Source: G963676095 sp963676095 (GTDB taxonomy: Bacteria > Bacteroidota > Bacteroidia > Bacteroidales > Prolixibacteraceae). From it: a stretch of DNA of 64,000 nucleotides. Below the pieces are notes generated by a model, which was not told where the DNA came from, searched no databases, and worked only from the letters and a program-made list of their open reading frames with translations. The translations under genes were made by a program, and so were the position numbers. Below are positions 17,556 to 24,537 of this stretch, in pieces; positions within the stretch are counted from its first letter, which is position 1, and the number at the start of each line of letters is the position of its first letter. The stretch covers positions 4,836,001 to 4,900,000 of the forward strand of contig OY781040.1 in NCBI GenBank assembly GCA_963676095.1. Direction: 5' to 3'.

Positions 17556-19376
17556 TTATTTCCCAAAATTGTTCCATTGTTGTTTCTTTTGTCTGTAGTA
17601 TTTCTGAAGCACGTAGAATGCTTCTTTTTTAGCCCCTGTTTCGGAAATCAATCCTTTACGGTTCCATCCGTCTTGGACGTCCGGGAGCTGGCGAAGGGGC
17701 GATTCAAAATCTGCCAGGATCCAGGGGGTCATCCCGGCCAGTCCCGGTACCCGTTCGAACATAGCAATGTTTTCCTTGTACATGTTTGCCTGGTATTCTT
17801 CACTCCACCGGGTGGTTGAGTCCGCATGAAAGCCTTGTATCGCCCCGCCTCCGAATTCGCTGATTATAACCGGTTTTTCATACGCAATTTTAAAATTTTT
17901 CTCCCTGCATTCGATCGGAGCACCTCCATACCAGCCCAGGTATTCGTTAAAGCTGACAATGTCGAATTCTTTGGCGATCGGGTCGCTTACCAGATAGGTT
18001 TTACTTTTATCCCCATCGTTCCAGCTGTCCTTTTTGCAAGCCCCGCTGATTAGTCTTGTCGGATCTAGTTCCCTTACCTGATGCGCCACTTCCGTGAGAA
18101 AATTATTTCTGGCCTCTCCGGGCGTAGTTTCATTGGCGATGCTCCAAATGATCGTGGCAGCCCTGTTTTTGTCTCGACGGATAACCTCGGCATACTGGCG
18201 CTTTGCATTTTCAAGCACCTCCGGGTTGTTCCAGTCAATGCCCCAGTAGAGCGGAAGTTCTTCCCAGAGCAATATCCCCATTTTGTCGGCTAGCCGGACA
18301 ATATTCTCCTGGTGCGGATAATGAGCCAGACGGGCAAAGTTGCAGCCCAGCTCTTTGGCCCATCCCAGTACAAGCCTGGCATCGTCTTCCGAGTTTGCCC
18401 GGTCCCTGCGTAGCGGGTTCTCATCGTGAATGGAGATTCCCCTCAAAAAGATTGGTTTGCCATTCAGTAAAACCTGTGTCCCCCTGGTCTCGATGCTCCT
18501 GAAGCCGACAAGGTCGGAAAGCGAGTCTTCGTTCGTACTGAGGCTTACCGTGTACAATTTGGGATTTTCCGGCGTCCATAAAATGACATTTTTTGTTTTG
18601 AACGAGAATTCTCCTTTCCCCGTCTGATCTAATGGTACTGTTGTGCTCAGCCCCAGTTCCTGAATCTTTACCAAAGCTTCTTTGGGCAAATTTTTACCGG
18701 TAACTTTTATTTGGCCTTCTATTTCTTTTTCTTTGGAGTTGGCGGTTTCTTTTTTTAACCAGATCGTGTAGTCGTCGATATAATCCTGCGGTACCTCAAT
18801 CAGTTTTACGTCACGGGTAATTCCCCCAAAGTTGTACCAGTCGGTCACCATGGAAGGAATGTAATCTTTTTCACGTCTGTTACTGACCCCCACGATCAGA
18901 AAGTTATCCTTGTCCTTAATCAGGTCGGTCACTTCAAAGCTGAAAGGCGTGAAGCCGCCTTCATGAGTGCCAAGTTTCTTGCCGTTAAAGGTATAGATGG
19001 TCATGTAATTGGCCGCACCAAAATAGATGAAAACCCTTGAGTTTTTTAATTTTCGCTGAAAATCAAAAGTCTTCCGGTACCAGATACTCCCTTCGTAATA
19101 GTGCAGTTCTTCCTTTTGTGCATTCCATGACCCTGGTACCCATAATGTCTGGGCATGGTCAAAACTGTATTCTACCCGGTCGGTTTTATCCGCGGGTTTT
19201 TTATTTTCGTAGATCGGGCTAAAGCCAATTTGTCCGGTTTCGTACTGATCGATAATGTATTTCCATTTGCCGCTCAGGCTCTCATGGATCCGGTTGCCTG
19301 CATTTGTTATAAAATCAGGTTGGGCGATTACCGTCCCTATCTGGAAAATAAGTAAAATTGAAAGTAACGTTTTCAT
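17556..19376 (-). CDS. GH2 family beta-glucuronidase-like glycoside hydrolase
   Basis: This 606-residue secreted enzyme starts at the Met at 19376, which gives a clean signal peptide (MKTLLSILLIFQIGTVIAQ); the open frame extends 17 codons further but that part looks untranslated. Domain order is an N-terminal jelly-roll (about 25-190, with LWVPGSWNAQ and YEGSIWYRKTF), an Ig-like domain (about 195-290) and a TIM barrel (about 295-590). The acid/base is E416 in SIANET and the nucleophile is E507 in IISEFGGG. FLRGISIHDENPLRRDRANSEDDA and NFARLAHYPHQ match GH2 glucuronidases and relatives. Glucuronide specificity is inference. It is divergent from a membrane-bound wHTH regulator across a 165-base region rich in dyads, suggesting local control. 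Confidence 0.88.
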   Translation of the reverse strand: MKTLLSILLIFQIGTVIAQPDFITNAGNRIHESLSGKWKYIIDQYETGQIGFSPIYENKKPADKTDRVEYSFDHAQTLWVPGSWNAQKEELHYYEGSIWYRKTFDFQRKLKNSRVFIYFGAANYMTIYTFNGKKLGTHEGGFTPFSFEVTDLIKDKDNFLIVGVSNRREKDYIPSMVTDWYNFGGITRDVKLIEVPQDYIDDYTIWLKKETANSKEKEIEGQIKVTGKNLPKEALVKIQELGLSTTVPLDQTGKGEFSFKTKNVILWTPENPKLYTVSLSTNEDSLSDLVGFRSIETRGTQVLLNGKPIFLRGISIHDENPLRRDRANSEDDARLVLGWAKELGCNFARLAHYPHQENIVRLADKMGILLWEELPLYWGIDWNNPEVLENAKRQYAEVIRRDKNRAATIIWSIANETTPGEARNNFLTEVAHQVRELDPTRLISGACKKDSWNDGDKSKTYLVSDPIAKEFDIVSFNEYLGWYGGAPIECREKNFKIAYEKPVIISEFGGGAIQGFHADSTTRWSEEYQANMYKENIAMFERVPGLAGMTPWILADFESPLRQLPDVQDGWNRKGLISETGAKKEAFYVLQKYYRQKKQQWNNFGK

Positions 19377-19425
19377 GTCGGATCGATTATTTATTTGTTT
19401 GTACCAGGTTAATGCTAAACAAAAC

Positions 19426-19445
19426 AAATCATTTCAGGATGATTT
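19426..19445. promoter_or_regulatory. Short dyad in the GH2/regulator divergent region
   Basis: AAATCAT (19426-19432) and ATGATTT (19439-19445) form a perfect 7-bp dyad with a 6-base spacer. It lies about 50 bases upstream of the GH2 start and could be an operator for the minus-strand gene. The evidence is symmetry and location only. Confidence 0.3.
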
Positions 19446-19451
19446 TCTATA

Positions 19452-19487
19452 TTTAACGATCGTTAAACGGTGCATGTAACCGTTTAA
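19452..19487. promoter_or_regulatory. Overlapping palindromes, candidate operator between GH2 and membrane regulator genes
   Basis: TTTAACGATCGTTAAA (19452-19467) is a perfect 16-base palindrome. Its right half overlaps a second perfect dyad, TTAAACGGT (19463-19471) and ACCGTTTAA (19479-19487), with a 7-base spacer. Together they give at least three related half-sites resembling TTTAACG. The cluster lies 55-90 bases upstream of the regulator start and 76-111 bases upstream of the GH2 start, where a transcription factor could control both genes. Confidence 0.5.
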
Positions 19488-19541
19488 TTGAAAAATAAAA
19501 TATTGATCTCTTTGCTTTTATAATAATCGAATCCGGAACGC

Positions 19542-20699
19542 ATGCTGACAGATGATGAGAAGAAAGAAATATTGACAAGATTGCTGAACCAGCCTGTTTT
19601 TATTAAATCGCCTGCAAGCAGTGTTTTGTTACAATACCTGGTCAATGCCTCGATCAACAGGATTGATGTAAAGGAAGCGACAATCGCGCTGGACCTTTTC
19701 GGGGAAAAATTTGATACTGAAAAATCAAATGCCAGGGTTCGTGTCAGTGTCTATCACCTGCGAAAGAAGTTAAGTGCTTATTATGAAAACGAAGGGAAGG
19801 ATGATTCCTGGCGAATTGTCATCAGCAAAGGGCAGTACCGGGCCGAGTTTATCCGGAACCACAAAACAGGCAGGTTGCTTGGCCTGAAGGACTATTTGAT
19901 TTACGGACTTTCTGCTTTGCTGGTCCTGATCATTCTGATTGCTGTTTTTATACTTTTACCCCCGGGAAAACCGGTTTTCTGGAAATCTTTTTTCTCAAAC
20001 GGCAAGCCAACAACCCTTTTTATAGGCGATTCGTTTGGGGTGATGGGGAAAACAGAAACCGGTTCCGTCGGATGGATCAGGGACTATAACATTAATGATC
20101 TGGAGGATTTTTATGCTTTTTGTGAAAAACACCCGGAGCTGAAAGACCAGTTATATCCTGCCAATTATAATTACACGACAGGAATGGCAGCCGATGCAAC
20201 AAAGCTGATCTCCTATCTTTTTTACCGGGACGGGAAAAATTTCGCAATCAGGTTTTCTTCCAATTCCAGTTATTCTGATATCAAAGAAGGAAATGCTGTT
20301 TATGTTGGACCGATTAAAAATAACAACAAGTTTATCCATTTTTTTAATGAAGGTAACCCGCGTTTTAAGATCAGGAACGGACAGCTTATTTTTTCGGGCG
20401 ACCGGCTTCATGCCCCGCAGACATTTGGACTTACCCTGGAGGGCCTTGATTTTGAATATGCAATTGTTTCAAGGTTACCCGGACCGGAGCACACGGAACA
20501 GTTTATTTTTTTCTCGGATCACGATATCGGAGTGAAAGCGACTGTCGAGTATTTTACCGATACCGATTCCCTGAAGGCATTTTGTTCCCGTTATTTGAAA
20601 GGAAAGAATGTCCCTTTTACCGCTCTTTTTGAAACCAGGGGCATTGAGCGTACCAACATGAGCCTTAAACCAATTGTTGTTTCTGAAATTGAGAACTGA
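19542..20699 (+). CDS. ToxR-like membrane-anchored winged-helix regulator with periplasmic sensor domain
   Basis: This 385-residue protein has three visible parts. Residues 1-105 form a cytoplasmic winged-helix domain of the kind seen in front of adenylate cyclases and TPR regulators: DVKEATIALDLFGEKF, then ARVRVSVYHLRKKLSAYY, then WRIVISKGQYRAEF, ending in the wing hairpin. Residues 118-140 form one strongly hydrophobic helix. Residues 145-385 form a periplasmic domain with FIGDSFGV, NAVYVGPIKNNNKF and EYAIVSRLPGPEHTEQFIFFSDHDIGVKATVEYF blocks. I associate this pattern with a widespread but uncharacterised sensor domain in similarly built proteins. It has no kinase or receiver domain, so it would be a one-component transmembrane regulator. 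It is divergent from the GH2 gene, with overlapping dyads between them. Confidence 0.7.
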   Translation: MLTDDEKKEILTRLLNQPVFIKSPASSVLLQYLVNASINRIDVKEATIALDLFGEKFDTEKSNARVRVSVYHLRKKLSAYYENEGKDDSWRIVISKGQYRAEFIRNHKTGRLLGLKDYLIYGLSALLVLIILIAVFILLPPGKPVFWKSFFSNGKPTTLFIGDSFGVMGKTETGSVGWIRDYNINDLEDFYAFCEKHPELKDQLYPANYNYTTGMAADATKLISYLFYRDGKNFAIRFSSNSSYSDIKEGNAVYVGPIKNNNKFIHFFNEGNPRFKIRNGQLIFSGDRLHAPQTFGLTLEGLDFEYAIVSRLPGPEHTEQFIFFSDHDIGVKATVEYFTDTDSLKAFCSRYLKGKNVPFTALFETRGIERTNMSLKPIVVSEIEN

Positions 20700-20862
20700 C
20701 CGGACATTCATGGTAATATTAATCTTTTTATTGATCATGCGGGCTGATCCAGAATTTTGTATTTCATTTGCATCTGATTGGTTTTACAGTCATTTGGGAT
20801 GGGCATATCCGGGATTTTGCCGGAAAACGGATCATGTTTTTCCCGCTGACATTAGTTAAGGA

Positions 20863-22431
20863 ATGCAGATGAAGAAGGAACTGAATTTGTCGTTGACCCC
20901 GAAACAGGCTTCTGACGAAATTTTTTACAAGCAGGTTGCTGCAGAGAAACTGGGGATCCGGACAGATGAAATTACGGCTGTTGTTGTTCGTCGGCGATCG
21001 ATAGATGCCAGGCAAAGACAGGTGCGGATTAATCTAGGAATCGTCGTTTATGCAGGAGAGCTGCCTGTAGAAGAAAGCCGGAAGTGTGATTACGGAAATG
21101 TGGAGCATAAAGTGCCTGTCGGGATTGTCGGGGCAGGCCCGGCAGGGTTATTTGCTGCGCTTCGACTGATCGAGCTTGGATATAAGCCGGTAATATTTGA
21201 GCGGGGAAAGATGGTGAGCGACAGAAAAAGGGATATTGCCCGGATTTACCGGGAACATCTGGTGGACCCTGATTCCAATTACGGTTTTGGAGAGGGAGGT
21301 GCCGGGACTTTCTCTGATGGGAAATTATACACACGTTCCAAAAAGAGGGGCAATGTCCGAAAGATACTGGAAGTATTTGTCCAGTTTGGTGCAGACCCGC
21401 AGATCCTGATCGATGCTCATCCGCATATCGGTACGAACAAGCTGCCGGGAGTAATTACCCGGATCAGGGAACAGGTACTAGCCTCCGGAGGGGAGATCCG
21501 CTTTAACAGCCGTGTGTCCGGGCTTATCCTCGATAATAATGAGTGCAAAGGCTTGGAATTGATTGACGGCTCCCGATATGAGTTCCCCGCAGTTGTTCTT
21601 GCAACGGGCCATTCTGCAAGGGACATTTACGAGATGCTGCTCCAGTCGGGGGTTAACCTCGAAGCAAAATCGTTTGCTGTTGGCGTGCGGGTCGAACATC
21701 CCCAGTCCCTGATCGACTCGATCCAGTATCATCAGGATTTCAGAGGGCCTTATTTGCCTGCAGCAACTTATTCTTTTGTCGAACAGGTAAACGGGAGAGG
21801 AGTTTATTCCTTCTGTATGTGTCCCGGAGGGTTTATCGTCCCTGCTGCTACCGCCCCCGGAGAACTGGTGGTAAATGGCATGTCGCCCTCTCAGAGAAAC
21901 TCTCCTTTTGCCAATTCCGGCCTGGTGGTTGAGGTGCACCCTGACGATCTTCGGGAGTTCAGCCGCTTTGGCGTTTTTGCCGGTCTGGAATTTCAGAGGG
22001 GCGTTGAAAAGTTGTGTTTTGAAATTAATGGACATACCCAGTTTGCACCGGCACAGCGGCTTACTGATTTTGTTGAAGGTAAAAAATCAACTACGTTGCC
22101 AGAATCTTCATACCATCCAGGCCTTATTCCGGCTGTTTTACATGAAAAGCTGCCTAAACGGATTGCTTCAAGGCTGAGAGAAGGAATTGCTATGATAAAC
22201 AGAAAGGTGCCGGGATTCCTTTCTCCTGAAGGTATTGCTGTTGGCGTAGAATCAAGGACTTCATCACCGGTCAGGATTCCCCGCGATGAGGAAACAATGC
22301 AGCATATCCGTATAAAAGGGCTTTATCCCTGTGGCGAAGGGGCCGGGTATGCCGGAGGGATCGCTTCGTCGGCAATCGACGGGGAACGTTGTGCTGAAGC
22401 ACTTGCCCTGAACCTGGAAGAACGGCATTAA
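20863..22431 (+). CDS. COG2509-type FAD-dependent oxidoreductase
   Basis: This 522-residue cytoplasmic flavoprotein has an N-terminal alpha/beta lead of about 80 residues, with VVVRRRSIDARQ typical of the family. A Rossmann dinucleotide-binding fold follows (VGIVGAGPAGLFAA, about 86-99, then VIFERG). Further family blocks are NYGFGEGGAGTFSDGKLYTR, PHIGTNKLP, VLATGHSARD, YSFCMCPGG, FSPEGIAVGVESRTSSPVRI (read as separate blocks), and a closing second FAD contact GLYPCGEGAGYAGGIASSAIDG. The physiological substrate of this family is not known to me. The start at 20863 has AAGGA just upstream; an ATG two codons later is equally possible. The gene appears to end its transcript at a hairpin at 22468. 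Confidence 0.87.
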   Translation: MQMKKELNLSLTPKQASDEIFYKQVAAEKLGIRTDEITAVVVRRRSIDARQRQVRINLGIVVYAGELPVEESRKCDYGNVEHKVPVGIVGAGPAGLFAALRLIELGYKPVIFERGKMVSDRKRDIARIYREHLVDPDSNYGFGEGGAGTFSDGKLYTRSKKRGNVRKILEVFVQFGADPQILIDAHPHIGTNKLPGVITRIREQVLASGGEIRFNSRVSGLILDNNECKGLELIDGSRYEFPAVVLATGHSARDIYEMLLQSGVNLEAKSFAVGVRVEHPQSLIDSIQYHQDFRGPYLPAATYSFVEQVNGRGVYSFCMCPGGFIVPAATAPGELVVNGMSPSQRNSPFANSGLVVEVHPDDLREFSRFGVFAGLEFQRGVEKLCFEINGHTQFAPAQRLTDFVEGKKSTTLPESSYHPGLIPAVLHEKLPKRIASRLREGIAMINRKVPGFLSPEGIAVGVESRTSSPVRIPRDEETMQHIRIKGLYPCGEGAGYAGGIASSAIDGERCAEALALNLEERH

Positions 22432-22467
22432 CAGGACTTTCCGGGTAAACCCCGTACAATGACCGGT

Positions 22468-22486
22468 ACGGGCAGGAGCCCGTTTT
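22468..22486 (+). terminator. Rho-independent-type terminator after the flavoprotein gene
   Basis: ACGGGC (22468-22473) pairs perfectly with GCCCGT (22478-22483) around an AGGA loop, followed by TTTT. It lies between the flavoprotein stop and the ECF sigma gene of locus 2. Confidence 0.6.
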
Positions 22487-22526
22487 GATGGGTTCTGTAA
22501 CATTTACAGCCATCGTGAATTTATTT

Positions 22527-22534
22527 TATCTTTG
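22527..22534 (+). promoter_or_regulatory. Candidate -7 element for the locus-2 ECF sigma gene
   Basis: TATCTTTG matches the TAnnTTTG consensus. It lies 26 bases upstream of the proposed GTG start at 22560. This position argues against the upstream ATG at 22485 as the start. No convincing -33 TTTG is visible. Confidence 0.35.
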
Positions 22535-22559
22535 CCTGGACCTTTTAAAAGGATTGCCT

Positions 22560-23144
22560 GTGAGACTTGCTTCAAACATTAGCGACAGCGAACTGAGCCT
22601 TTTTCTCAAAGAAGGTTCAAAAGAGGCTTTCAATTTGTTATACAAACGTTACGGAACAAAGATTTACCGTTTTGCCTGTGGCTATCTTCGCTGCGGGCAT
22701 GATGCAGAAGAACTTGTGCAGGACGTTTTTCTTAAACTTTGGGACAAGCGTTCTGCCCTGGACGAAAGAGGTAATCTAAAGGCATTTGTTTATAAGATGG
22801 CGATCAATAGTATTTATGATTTTATCCGTCATAAAAATATCGAACAGGCTTTTCTTGAGTTTGCAAGTCGTGGTACCGGCTTTTCCGAGAGTACCTGGGA
22901 CGAGGTTGTTTTTAATGACATGCTTTCACAGCTCGATCAGCTTTTGGATAAAATGCCGGAGCAACGAAGAAAAATCTTTATAATGAGTAAAAAGGAAGGC
23001 CTTTCGAATGAAGAGATCGCCGTAAAACTAAATTTATCCAAAAGGACTGTCGAGAACCAGCTATACCGCGCTACGCTTTATCTTAAAGAAAATTTTTACC
23101 GGGATTCATTGTTTCCCATCCTCTTTTTTTATCTTTTTATTTGA
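22560..23144 (+). CDS. ECF sigma factor, Bacteroidetes sigma-70 family (locus 2)
   Basis: This protein has 194 residues from the proposed GTG at 22560; the open frame extends to an ATG at 22485, but a promoter-like element and the flavoprotein terminator lie inside that extension. Region 2 has LFLKEGSKEAFNLLYKRYGTKIYRFACGYL and DAEELVQDVFLKLWDKR. Region 4 has LLDKMPEQRRKIFIMSKKEGLSNEEIAVKLNLSKRTVENQL (read in blocks), a clear helix-turn-helix. The protein ends in a hydrophobic tail, FPILFFYLFI, also seen in the other three ECF factors here. It is predicted to direct transcription of the adjacent PUL once released from FecR (23389). Confidence 0.9.
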   Translation: MRLASNISDSELSLFLKEGSKEAFNLLYKRYGTKIYRFACGYLRCGHDAEELVQDVFLKLWDKRSALDERGNLKAFVYKMAINSIYDFIRHKNIEQAFLEFASRGTGFSESTWDEVVFNDMLSQLDQLLDKMPEQRRKIFIMSKKEGLSNEEIAVKLNLSKRTVENQLYRATLYLKENFYRDSLFPILFFYLFI

Positions 23145-23191
23145 TAATCAGTAAACTATTTTTTTTGTTTTTTTTAATACTTTTTTCGCAG

Positions 23192-23198
23192 TAGGGTG
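23192..23198 (+). promoter_or_regulatory. TAGGGTG motif after a T-run between ECF and FecR genes (locus 2)
   Basis: TAGGGTG follows a T-rich run in the 244-base gap between the ECF and FecR genes. The same heptamer after a T-run is at 48490-48496 in the equivalent place of locus 4, and a looser version is near 56773. It may be part of a FecR promoter. The rest of the gap holds one perfect small hairpin (23256-23272) and no gene. Confidence 0.25.
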
Positions 23199-23388
23199 AG
23201 TAATAAGAAAACGATATCCGTATTAAAGACAGATAAAACAATTAAGAATGCAGTTAACTTGAAAAACAAGTTGCAAAAGGACCCGAAACCAATTAACAAT
23301 AGAAACAAAAAACAACAAGTTACATAAAAGATCATGAACAGTTAATTTATGTTTCGATTTGTGGAGTGTTTTATTATGTAAGTAAAAG

Positions 23389-24399
23389 ATGGATAAACAG
23401 CTAAGAGATCGGTTGGAAAAACTAAAGTCGTCAGACCCGTCAGAACTTGCAGACAGCGAGCGGAAAGAAATTCTGGCATTGTTTCACCGGGCGGAGAACG
23501 AATTCCCGTTGAAAGATGAACTATTCCAGCAACTGGTCGATTTTAAGGATGTCATCGAAGAAGATGAAGTTTTGAGGTCCGGATTTGAGCGTTTGTGGAG
23601 CCGGATCGAGGATGAAAAGATAAAGCAGGAAAAGGGAAAAGTTATCCGAATGACTGTTTCCTGGTACTGGGTAGCTGCTGTTCTGGTGATTGGCCTGATT
23701 CTAGGAAGCCTGATTCCTTTTGGTGAGAAGGATTATTCAAATCCTGTTTGTTATACCGCGATTGCTCCGATAGGATCGGTTTCCGAAGCTATTTTACCCG
23801 ATAGCACGGTCGTTTTTCTGAATGCCGGTTCCAAAGCCCGTTATTTTGCTTCCCCGGAAAAGAAACTGCGTGAAGTTTATCTCGAAGGAGAAGCCTGGTT
23901 TCAGGTAACCAAATCGAAAAAGGTCCCTTTTATTGTCCATACCCCTTATTATAATGTCCGGGTAACGGGAACGGAATTTAATGTTAAAGCCTATGTGGAA
24001 GATCCGGATGCAATTACTACCCTGGGAAAGGGATGTATCCATATCGAAGCCGTTAACGGAGTGGAAATGGATAAGGACATTGTTATGAAACCCGGCGATC
24101 AGCTGATTTATAATAAAGAGAAAAAGACTCTCTTGCTAAACAAGGTTAATCCGCAAATTTATTCTTCCTGGAAAGATAATAAACTTATATTTATCGACAT
24201 GAGCCTCAGAGAACTGGTGATCCTTCTCGAACGCAGGTATGGGGTAAACATAGACGTTGTCGATAAAAGTATATTGAATTATCATTATGACGGGACCATA
24301 AAAAATGAGACAATTATTGAGGTCATGAAAATTCTTCAAAACACACTTCCTATCGAATATACTATCAATGATCAAACGATTCGGATTTTAAAAAAATAG
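23389..24399 (+). CDS. FecR-family anti-sigma factor with DUF4974 domain (locus 2)
   Basis: This 336-residue inner-membrane regulator has a cytoplasmic N-terminal helical region (1-85) that should hold the ECF factor. One transmembrane helix lies around 90-110 (WYWVAAVLVIGLILGSLIPF). A periplasmic FecR domain follows (about 120-225), with SVSEAILPDSTVVFLNAGSKARY, LEGEAWFQVTKSKKVPFIV and VTGTEFNVKAY. A C-terminal DUF4974 domain (about 260-335) includes FIDMSLRELVILLERRYGVNIDV. It reads the STN domain of the SusC encoded next. The gene is separated from its ECF gene by an unusually long gap compared with the other loci. Confidence 0.92.
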   Translation: MDKQLRDRLEKLKSSDPSELADSERKEILALFHRAENEFPLKDELFQQLVDFKDVIEEDEVLRSGFERLWSRIEDEKIKQEKGKVIRMTVSWYWVAAVLVIGLILGSLIPFGEKDYSNPVCYTAIAPIGSVSEAILPDSTVVFLNAGSKARYFASPEKKLREVYLEGEAWFQVTKSKKVPFIVHTPYYNVRVTGTEFNVKAYVEDPDAITTLGKGCIHIEAVNGVEMDKDIVMKPGDQLIYNKEKKTLLLNKVNPQIYSSWKDNKLIFIDMSLRELVILLERRYGVNIDVVDKSILNYHYDGTIKNETIIEVMKILQNTLPIEYTINDQTIRILKK

Positions 24400-24441
24400 C
24401 AGGAGGAATTGCCTATGTAAAAAAGAAAAACGGATAAAAAA

Positions 24442-24470
24442 GCCGGAAGATGCTGTTACATCAGTCCGGC
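24442..24470 (+). promoter_or_regulatory. Leader hairpin 1 upstream of locus-2 susC
   Basis: GCCGGA (24442-24447) pairs with TCCGGC (24465-24470), and after a small internal loop GATG pairs with CATC around the hexaloop CTGTTA. It lies between fecR and susC. The next hairpin downstream has the same CTGTTA loop. Confidence 0.5.
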
Positions 24471-24490
24471 CGGATAAAGAGTTAATAAAA

Positions 24491-24506
24491 TGGTGCTGTT
24501 ACACCA
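24491..24506 (+). promoter_or_regulatory. Leader hairpin 2 upstream of locus-2 susC
   Basis: TGGTG (24491-24495) pairs with CACCA (24502-24506) around CTGTTA, the same six-base loop as hairpin 1. It lies 31 bases before the susC ATG. Confidence 0.45.
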
Positions 24507-24537
24507 AATAAATTATTAATCTACAACTTTCAAATAT

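Noticed and set aside
21478..22035. 185-codon open frame on the minus strand inside the flavoprotein gene
   Set aside because: It is antisense to a clear COG2509-type gene whose domains are continuous across the region, and its translation shows no domain.
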